Below, piece by piece: positions 57,995-64,000 of a stretch of DNA of 64,000 nucleotides. This DNA is from Acholeplasma equirhinis (GTDB taxonomy: Bacteria; Bacillota_I; Bacilli_A; Acholeplasmatales; Acholeplasmataceae). A model generated the notes under the pieces. The model ran no database searches, was not told the DNA's origin, and worked only from the letters and a program-made list of their open reading frames with translations. The position numbers and the translations under genes are program-made. The stretch covers positions 372,001 through 436,000 of the forward strand of contig NZ_JAFIDC010000001.1 of the NCBI RefSeq assembly GCF_017052655.1, written 5' to 3'. The number at the start of each line of letters is the position of its first letter. Position 1 is the first letter of the stretch.

Positions 57995-59959
57995 ATGAAA
58001 GCATTTATTGATGATTTCAATTTAGTTAGAATTGAATCAAAAGAATATATCTGGTCTATCGGTATAGAAAGTTACCAACTTTATTGGTCAAAAAATGAAG
58101 ATGGTAATCAATATTTTAAAGTAGATAAACCGTTAAATCTACAAAAAGTTGATCATATTTGGATCAATGAAGTTAAATATCCACTTGGAATTGGAGTCGT
58201 TACATTATTAAAAAGTTTTGATAAAAAGTTCCGATATGATGGACCGCTTGGTGTGAACTATCAAAAATCATACACTGAGTTTTTTGTCTTTTCACCTGTT
58301 GCAAAAGAAATGTTTGTGGTCATTGATGGAATACCATATGAAATGTCTTATGAAGAACCTGTTTGGACAGCAAAAGTAGAAGGGGATTTAGAAGGCAAAC
58401 CATATGTTTATCGCGTAAGACTTGTTGACCAATTTGCTGATGTGAAAGACCCATATACAGTTGCTGCTAATTTAACGGATTCAATTATTATTGATCCAGC
58501 TAAGTTAAATAAACAAATTTTTGATTATGTACCATTAAAAAAATATACAGATGCAGTTATTTATGAAGGTCATGTCAGAGATATGACCATTCATTTAGAT
58601 GTGATTGATAAAGGGCTATTTGATGGTTTAAGTCAACCTGCACCATCGCTTGGAACATCTGTTTTAGGTTATATTAAAAATTTAGGAATTACACACTTAC
58701 AATTGTTACCTGTTTTTGACTTTTATGGTGTAGACGATATAAATAAAGAAAAAGCATACAACTGGGGTTATAACCCAATGCAATATTTTGCAGTTGAAGG
58801 TTGGTATTCTAAAGATCCAAATGATCCTTATATGCGAATCAATGAATTTAGAAATTTAGTCGATGAGGCACATAAATTAAATTTAGGTATTGTCATGGAT
58901 GTAGTCTATAACCATGTATACGAACGCGCATTATTCCCATATGATCAATTAGTTCCAGGATACTTTTTCAGACACGATCGTCACTTCCAACCAACACATT
59001 CATGTTATTTAGAAAATGATGTTGAAACGACAAATTATATGGTTCGTCGATTAATTATTGACTCACTTGTTCATTTTGTTAAGAATTATAAAGTCGATGG
59101 TTTCCGTTTTGACTTAATGGGTTTAATGGATGTTGATACATTAAATCAAGCTGAAATGATTTTAAGAAAAATTAATCCTTCAATCATTTTATATGGTGAA
59201 GGTTGGAATATGGATTCTGCAATTAACAAGAATTTAAGAAGTAATATGAATAATCAACATTTGATGCCAAAAATTGGACATTTCAATGATTTTTATAGAA
59301 ACTTATTTAAAGGTCCATTACACACGACACAACTTGGTTATGCAACAGGGTCTAAACATGACTTTGAGAAAGTATTGTTAGGTTTAACTGGTTCAAGTCA
59401 CATGTTTAATTTACCGACTAAGTCATTAAACTATGTGGAATGTCATGACAATATGACATTCTTTGATACGCTTGCTTTTAATTATAAAGATGAAGTTAAA
59501 AAGAAGATGTATCAAGATTTTGTGAATCATCTAATTGCCATTTCTATAGGTGTACCATTCTATCATGCAGGGCAAGAAATGTATCGTACGAAGTTTGGTG
59601 AAGAAAATTCATATCAAAGTTCAGATGACATCAATGCTATAAGATGGTATGATTATAGTAGTATTTCAAAATTTAAGAAGATTTTAAGATTACGTAAAAA
59701 ATACAAACTTTATCGTATGGATAAATACCCTAAAAAGGAAGTTCAAACTGCAATCTTGGAAGATTACATCTACTATGCTTTAAAAGGTGATGGTTATATT
59801 TTAGAACATTACTTAAAAAATGACTTCAAATCATCCACTTTAAAAGTAGATGGTGATTTAATCTTTAATTCGCAACGTGTTAAGAAAGACAATGGGTTAT
59901 TAATTTTAGATAAACCAGGTGTTTATATTGTAAGAAAGAAGTTAGGTAAAAAATCATGA
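57995..59959 (+). CDS. pulA: type I pullulanase (glycogen debranching, GH13)
   Basis: 654 residues; AAGAGAGT lies upstream. Hydrolyses alpha-1,6 links in branched glucans. N-terminal beta domains (FVFSPVAKEMFVVIDGIPYE) are followed by the catalytic barrel with the type I pullulanase hallmark YNWGYNPMQYF, region I MDVVYNHVYE, nucleophile Asp in DGFRFDLMGLMD, acid Glu in LYGEGWNM and the final VECHDNMTFFD region. Intracellular: no signal peptide. Overlaps the ROK kinase start by four bases. Confidence 0.92.
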   Translation: MKAFIDDFNLVRIESKEYIWSIGIESYQLYWSKNEDGNQYFKVDKPLNLQKVDHIWINEVKYPLGIGVVTLLKSFDKKFRYDGPLGVNYQKSYTEFFVFSPVAKEMFVVIDGIPYEMSYEEPVWTAKVEGDLEGKPYVYRVRLVDQFADVKDPYTVAANLTDSIIIDPAKLNKQIFDYVPLKKYTDAVIYEGHVRDMTIHLDVIDKGLFDGLSQPAPSLGTSVLGYIKNLGITHLQLLPVFDFYGVDDINKEKAYNWGYNPMQYFAVEGWYSKDPNDPYMRINEFRNLVDEAHKLNLGIVMDVVYNHVYERALFPYDQLVPGYFFRHDRHFQPTHSCYLENDVETTNYMVRRLIIDSLVHFVKNYKVDGFRFDLMGLMDVDTLNQAEMILRKINPSIILYGEGWNMDSAINKNLRSNMNNQHLMPKIGHFNDFYRNLFKGPLHTTQLGYATGSKHDFEKVLLGLTGSSHMFNLPTKSLNYVECHDNMTFFDTLAFNYKDEVKKKMYQDFVNHLIAISIGVPFYHAGQEMYRTKFGEENSYQSSDDINAIRWYDYSSISKFKKILRLRKKYKLYRMDKYPKKEVQTAILEDYIYYALKGDGYILEHYLKNDFKSSTLKVDGDLIFNSQRVKKDNGLLILDKPGVYIVRKKLGKKS

Positions 59960-60846
59960 GTTATTACATTGGTGTAGATGTTGGTGGAACCAACATTCGT
60001 ATGGGTTTAGTTGATGAAAATTTAAATATCTTACATGAAGAAAAATATGCTTCAAGTAAGTATGCTCCTGAACTATCAAATCTATTAAAACAATATGTTG
60101 AAAAACACAAGGCAAAAGGTCAAATTAAGGCCATTTCTTTAGGTTTTCCTGGTTTAGTCGATCAAGAAACAAGAACTGTACTGCATACACCGAATGAACG
60201 CCGTTTTGAAGGTTCATATCTAATGGATTTAGAAAAAGAACTTTCTATTCCTATTGTTATTGGAAATGACGTCAATGTCTTATTAATGTATGATGCAGAT
60301 TTCTTTGGTATAGATAAGAATAAATCTGTTTTAGGATTTTATCTTGGAACTGGATTTGGAAATGCTATCCGTATTAAAGGTGAACTCTATCAAGGTGAAT
60401 TTGGTGCTGCTGGTGAGATTGGTCATGTACCGGCTTATGCATCAGGAATTGAATTTGATGCTGAAAAACAACCGGATTTAGAACAACTGGTATCAGGCTT
60501 TAACTTAATTGAAATTCATAAGAAAAATTTTGCAGATTCACCATTTGAATCATTATTTGTTGATCATTTCAATTCAAAAGAAATTCAAATATATTTACAT
60601 ATCTTAGCTTTTTATATTGCAACAGAAATTACTATTCTTGATATTCCTACCATCATTTTAGGTGGTGGTGTGATTATGAGCGAGCAATTTCCAAAAGACT
60701 ACTTAGAAAGTTTAATTAAGAAAAACTTATTTAGTAAATTAACAAAAGATAATTTTAAAGTGTATTATGCACAAGCAGATGTTAAATCTGGTATTCTTGG
60801 TGCAACTATATATGCAGAAAGATATTTAAAAAATTTAACAAAATAA
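59956..60846 (+). CDS. ROK-family sugar kinase
   Basis: 296 residues. Phosphate-binding YIGVDVGGTNIRMGLVDE at the N-terminus, then LGFPGLVD, GNDVNVLLMYDADFFG, YLGTGFGNAI and GEFGAAGEIGHVPAY. The Cys-rich zinc loop of many ROK glucokinases is absent, as in allose-kinase-like members. In this cluster a glucokinase role acting on glucose released by the debranching enzyme is plausible. Coupled to pulA by the ATGA overlap. Confidence 0.82.
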   Translation: MSYYIGVDVGGTNIRMGLVDENLNILHEEKYASSKYAPELSNLLKQYVEKHKAKGQIKAISLGFPGLVDQETRTVLHTPNERRFEGSYLMDLEKELSIPIVIGNDVNVLLMYDADFFGIDKNKSVLGFYLGTGFGNAIRIKGELYQGEFGAAGEIGHVPAYASGIEFDAEKQPDLEQLVSGFNLIEIHKKNFADSPFESLFVDHFNSKEIQIYLHILAFYIATEITILDIPTIILGGGVIMSEQFPKDYLESLIKKNLFSKLTKDNFKVYYAQADVKSGILGATIYAERYLKNLTK

Positions 60847-60866
60847 ATTTTACAAAGGAGCTTTCT

Positions 60867-61874
60867 ATGAAGGTCTTACTATACTCTCAAAAACAAAGTA
60901 TGTTAAAAAGATCTGGCATTGGCCGTGCTTTTTATCATCAAAAGAAAGCTTTAGAATCTGTTGGTATTGAATATACGACTGATCCAAAGGATACATATGA
61001 TTTGGTTCATGTTAATATAGCACATTCTAAAGTTATTCGTCAGTTTAGAAAGAAATATCCTGTGATTGTCCATGGACATTCCACAGTGCAAGACTTCAGA
61101 AGAAGTTTCGCTATGTGGCGTTTTATTGCACCATTTTTCTACAAACATTTACAAAACATTTATCGTGATGCAGATTTAATCATCACACCGACGAGATATT
61201 CAAAATTCTTAATTGAATCGATGCATGTTGTTAAAGCACCTGTACTCGCGATTTCAAATGGTATCCATTTACCTGATTATGCGCATGATGAAAAGAAAAT
61301 TCAAGCATTTAGAGAGCGTTTTAATTTAAAACCTGATCAAAAGGTAGTTATCGGTGTTGGATTACTTTTTGAACGTAAAGGTATCCATGATTTTATAGAA
61401 GTTGCAAGAACATTACCCGATGTGACATTTATTTGGTTTGGTGGATTACCGGGTTATATGATGACACACTTCATCAGAAAAGCCATTAAACGTAAACCTA
61501 AAAATGTGATTATGGCTGGTTATGTCGAAGGTGATGTCATGAAAGGTGCATTCCAAGGTGCAACCTGTATGTTCTTCCCAAGTTATGAAGAAACAGAAGG
61601 CATTGTTGTTCTTGAAGCTCTAGCATCTCGATTACCAATCATTATTCGTGATATTCCTGTTTATTACGATTGGTTATTTGACAAGAAACACGTATTTAAA
61701 GGACATAACAATTATGAGTTCAAGATGATGATTGAATCATTATGTAAAAATGATGTTCAGTCTGTCGTAGATGAAGGTTATAAAATCGTTGAGGAACGTT
61801 CAATCGAAAAAGTTGGTATTGAATTAAAAGCAGCATATGAAAAAGTATTAGAAATGAAAAAGAACACACGATGA
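60867..61874 (+). CDS. GT4 glycosyltransferase, diglucosyl-diacylglycerol synthase-like
   Basis: 335 residues; AAAGGAG lies 8 bases upstream. GT-B fold without transmembrane helices: LKRSGIGRAFYHQKKALESV near the N-terminus, DLVHVNIAHS, VIVHGHSTVQDFRRS, then the nucleotide-sugar region GVGLLFERKGIHDFIEVART and the Glu-x7-Glu motif within SYEETEGIVVLEALA. Basic patches (FIRKAIKRKPKN) suit binding to anionic membranes. The pattern fits the 1,2-diacylglycerol-3-alpha-glucose glucosyltransferase of Acholeplasma, which sets bilayer curvature. The exact product is not certain. Confidence 0.72.
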   Translation: MKVLLYSQKQSMLKRSGIGRAFYHQKKALESVGIEYTTDPKDTYDLVHVNIAHSKVIRQFRKKYPVIVHGHSTVQDFRRSFAMWRFIAPFFYKHLQNIYRDADLIITPTRYSKFLIESMHVVKAPVLAISNGIHLPDYAHDEKKIQAFRERFNLKPDQKVVIGVGLLFERKGIHDFIEVARTLPDVTFIWFGGLPGYMMTHFIRKAIKRKPKNVIMAGYVEGDVMKGAFQGATCMFFPSYEETEGIVVLEALASRLPIIIRDIPVYYDWLFDKKHVFKGHNNYEFKMMIESLCKNDVQSVVDEGYKIVEERSIEKVGIELKAAYEKVLEMKKNTR

Positions 61875-62749
61875 AAAGACACTTAAAAAATCAAGTAATC
61901 AGAATTGTATATATGAGTTTATTTGTTAACGTTTTACTTACGGCAAGCAAATTAACTTTTGGATATCTATATAAATCTGCATCCATGGTATCGGATGGAT
62001 TTAATTCCATGAGTGATATCATTATTTCAATCGGTATGATTATCACACTGAAAGTTGCAAGTAAAGCAGCAGATATGAATCACCCGTATGGCCATCAAAA
62101 GTATGAAGGTATTATGTATCTTTTACTTGGTGTCATTGTTTTTGCAACTGGTGGATTTATTGGATTTGAAAGCTTGATACAAATTATCAATAATACACAT
62201 CAATTACCGACAAGTGAAGTTGTCGTTTTTGCATTCATATCAGTAGTTGTTAAATTAGGACTTGCTGGTCTTAACTTATATGGACTTAAAAAATATAAAA
62301 CCCCGGCATTAAAAGCAGAAACTGTTAATCATATGACAGATATTTTAGTATCTAGTTTAGTATTAGTTTCAGTATTGTTAGCAACAACATTTAATTTAGA
62401 ATCTGAACACTATGTTGCAATTGTCATTGCAGGATTTATTTTATTTGCAGGTTTTAAACTCATCAAGGAAGGTATTTCATTTATCGTTGATGAAGCACCG
62501 GATAAAGATACATATACGGAAATTAGAAATGAAATTAAATCAATTTCAGGTGTGATTTCAATTGATATGTTAAAAATGCGAAAACACGTCAATTATCTCT
62601 ATATTGATGCTGAAATTGGTGTTGATGATCGTTTATCTTTAAAAAGTGCACATCAAATATCGGAAGATGTTCATGATCATATTGAAGAAAAATATCCTTT
62701 CGTGCTTCATATCATGATTCACGTCAACCCAGTTAAAAAAGGAGAATAG
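61871..62749 (+). CDS. cation diffusion facilitator (CDF) transporter
   Basis: 292 residues with six helices and a cytosolic C-terminal domain (about 205-290). TM2 carries SDGFNSMSDII and TM5 carries VNHMTDILVS; the metal-site pattern reads Asn-x3-Asp in both, rather than the His/Asp set of typical zinc exporters, so manganese or iron export should be considered. DMNHPYGHQKYEG follows TM2 as usual. Overlaps the glycosyltransferase stop by four bases. Metal specificity is inference. Confidence 0.85.
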   Translation: MKRHLKNQVIRIVYMSLFVNVLLTASKLTFGYLYKSASMVSDGFNSMSDIIISIGMIITLKVASKAADMNHPYGHQKYEGIMYLLLGVIVFATGGFIGFESLIQIINNTHQLPTSEVVVFAFISVVVKLGLAGLNLYGLKKYKTPALKAETVNHMTDILVSSLVLVSVLLATTFNLESEHYVAIVIAGFILFAGFKLIKEGISFIVDEAPDKDTYTEIRNEIKSISGVISIDMLKMRKHVNYLYIDAEIGVDDRLSLKSAHQISEDVHDHIEEKYPFVLHIMIHVNPVKKGE

Positions 62750-62750
62750 T

Positions 62751-63545
62751 ATGGAATATTTTGTCTTATCAAATGGATTAAAAATTCCAAAAGTTGGTAT
62801 GGGTACCAACACCTTTGGAAAAGCAGGAAATGATTTCCACGGAGAAATCAACATGGATACCAAAGAATTACTTTGGGCATATGAAAATGGCTATCGATTA
62901 GTTGATACTGCTATTGCTTATCGTAACGAAGCAGTTATTGGGAAATCAATTAAAGAATCCGGTTTAAATCGTGAGGAAATCTTCGTCACATCTAAAATTC
63001 CAATGCGTGATGAAAATGTTGGAACGGATTTACTCATTGAAAAATCTATTCAAACCTCAATTGAAAAAGTTGGTGATTATATTGATCTTTATTTAATTCA
63101 TCATCCCAGTGAAAATGAGAAGAATCTTCAAGTATGGCAACATCTTGAAAGATCCTACGAAAAAGGATTATTTAAAGCAATCGGTGTATCTAACTTTAAT
63201 GAAGAACAACTGACCTATTTAATAGAAAATGCAAAAATTAAACCAATGGTTAATCAAATTGAATCTAATCCTGCAAAATTCAATCATGAATTAATTAAAT
63301 TCTGTTTAAAAAATCAAATCTTACCAGAAGCATGGGGACCGTTAGATCCTGTTCCAAATAAAGAAGTTTTAGAAAAGATTGGTCTTAAATACGGAAAAAG
63401 TTGGGCTCAGGTCTTATTAAGATATCAAATTGAACGTGGTGTGCTTGTGATACCGAAGAGTCATAACAAAGAGAGACAAAAACAAAATCTTGAGATCTTT
63501 GATTTTGCATTAGATGAAGCGGATATTGAGGAAATTGAGGGATAA
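62751..63545 (+). CDS. aldo/keto reductase
   Basis: 264 residues; AAAAAGGAG lies upstream. (alpha/beta)8 barrel with the catalytic tetrad visible: Asp and Tyr in LVDTAIAYRNEAVIGKSIK, Lys in VTSKIP, His in LYLIHHPSE. AIGVSNFNEEQL and the late IPKSHNKERQKQNLEIFDF block bind NADPH. Broad carbonyl-reducing activity is typical; the physiological substrate is not evident. Confidence 0.9.
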   Translation: MEYFVLSNGLKIPKVGMGTNTFGKAGNDFHGEINMDTKELLWAYENGYRLVDTAIAYRNEAVIGKSIKESGLNREEIFVTSKIPMRDENVGTDLLIEKSIQTSIEKVGDYIDLYLIHHPSENEKNLQVWQHLERSYEKGLFKAIGVSNFNEEQLTYLIENAKIKPMVNQIESNPAKFNHELIKFCLKNQILPEAWGPLDPVPNKEVLEKIGLKYGKSWAQVLLRYQIERGVLVIPKSHNKERQKQNLEIFDFALDEADIEEIEG

Positions 63546-63585
63546 TTTGTGATTAAAGTTTTGAAACACATTTTATTTTTTATCA

Positions 63586-63594
63586 TGTTATAAT
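63586..63594 (+). promoter_or_regulatory. Extended -10 promoter of tig
   Basis: TGT followed by TATAAT (63589-63594), 31 bases before the start. TTGAAA at 63561 is too far upstream (22-base spacer) to be a normal -35. Confidence 0.5.
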
Positions 63595-63625
63595 ATATAA
63601 GGTTATAGTTTAGAAGGAGATCACT

Positions 63626-64000
63626 ATGAAATTTGAAAAATTATCAAGCAACCGTGTAAAGTTCACATTTACTGTTACACCACATGAATTCGAACATGCA
63701 TTAGAACATGCATTCCATCATATTAAAGATGATATCGAAATCAAAGGTTTCAGAAAAGGTCATGTTACACGTGCTATCTATGAAAAGAAATTTGGTGCAA
63801 ATGCACTTTATCCAGATGCATTAAATCATGCAATTGGTCACAAATTCGATGACGCTTTAGCTGTTAAAGAATTTACAATCGTATCAGACCCATCAAATAT
63901 TGATTTTAACTGGGATTTAGTTGGTAAAGGGGATTTCGATATTTCATTCGAAGTTGCTATTAAACCAGAAGTTACACTTGGAGATTACAAAGGTATCGAA
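63626..64000 (+). CDS. tig: trigger factor, N-terminal part (runs off the right edge)
   Basis: 125 residues are present before the window ends. AGAAGGAGAT lies 5 bases upstream. The ribosome-binding domain is recognisable by KFEKLSSNRVKFTFTVTPHE and the loop signature IEIKGFRKGHVTRAIYEKKF (usual consensus G-F-R-x-G-K-x-P). Here the signature reads Gly-His-Val-Thr in place of Gly-Lys-x-Pro, a small departure. A ribosome-associated chaperone and prolyl isomerase for nascent chains; the isomerase and C-terminal domains lie beyond the window. Confidence 0.92.
   Translation, partial: MKFEKLSSNRVKFTFTVTPHEFEHALEHAFHHIKDDIEIKGFRKGHVTRAIYEKKFGANALYPDALNHAIGHKFDDALAVKEFTIVSDPSNIDFNWDLVGKGDFDISFEVAIKPEVTLGDYKGIE

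Noticed and set aside
1-64000. CRISPR arrays, rRNA, tRNA genes
   Set aside because: No regularly spaced identical direct repeats and no recognisable rRNA or tRNA cloverleaf sequence was noticed on reading; this was by eye, without a scanning tool.

Overview
The window looks like chromosome of a cell-wall-less Acholeplasma-like bacterium (Acholeplasmatales). It is AT-rich, most genes have strong AAGGAGG-type ribosome sites, and there is a glycolipid glucosyltransferase of the kind Acholeplasma uses for its membrane. The code is the standard bacterial one: TGA is a stop (one gene ends TGA where its paralogue ends TAG) and Trp is TGG. The assignment is an inference from gene content; no rRNA or tRNA gene was seen.

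Layout. 1-7.4 kb is core chromosome: the tail of a PTS EIIC permease, nicotinate phosphoribosyltransferase, a MATE exporter, TrmL, a hemolysin III-like membrane protein, acetate kinase and an RlmD-type rRNA methyltransferase. 7.5-39.6 kb is an accessory island. It opens with a serine recombinase that has lost its catalytic N-terminus and is fused head-on to a beheaded lipase-like gene, followed by a nucleotidyltransferase-domain protein and a small membrane protein. At 10.9-34.5 kb come two tandem, diverged copies of an approximately 11.8 kb cassette, each bounded by the same kind of GATGCA hairpin. At 34.8-39.4 kb is a phage- or defence-like cluster: terminase small subunit, ParB-methyltransferase, DUF3883, HEPN-like and RNase III-like proteins. 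39.7-64 kb returns to chromosome: a large SF1 helicase-nuclease, a proline or hydroxyproline oxidation operon with P5C dehydrogenase, several small proteins, a glycogen/maltodextrin cluster (glgP, glgB, LacI-type regulator, pullulanase, ROK kinase), a diglucosyl-diacylglycerol synthase-like transferase, a CDF transporter, an aldo/keto reductase and the start of trigger factor.

The main discovery is the duplicated cassette. Each copy has, in order: (i) an Rgg/PlcR-like HTH-helical-repeat regulator; (ii) divergently from it, across a shared inverted-repeat operator, a 53-residue secreted propeptide resembling a quorum-sensing pheromone precursor; (iii) an untranslated leader carrying tandem copies of a pseudoknotted RNA element that I do not recognise (two elements in cassette 1, four in cassette 2); (iv) a small sigma-70-like factor; (v) a two-helix membrane protein that could be its anti-sigma factor; (vi) an 8-residue micro-ORF ending Pro-Pro-stop; (vii) two nucleotidyltransferase-domain proteins; (viii) a 2240-residue RHS/YD-repeat protein with a variable C-terminal toxin tip; and (ix) a matching small immunity-type gene. 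Cassette 1 also keeps a decayed spare toxin tip and its orphan immunity gene. My working model is a pheromone-gated, sigma-factor-driven polymorphic toxin system. The order, the conserved peptide, the operator and the RNA pairing are visible in the sequence. The functions are inference.
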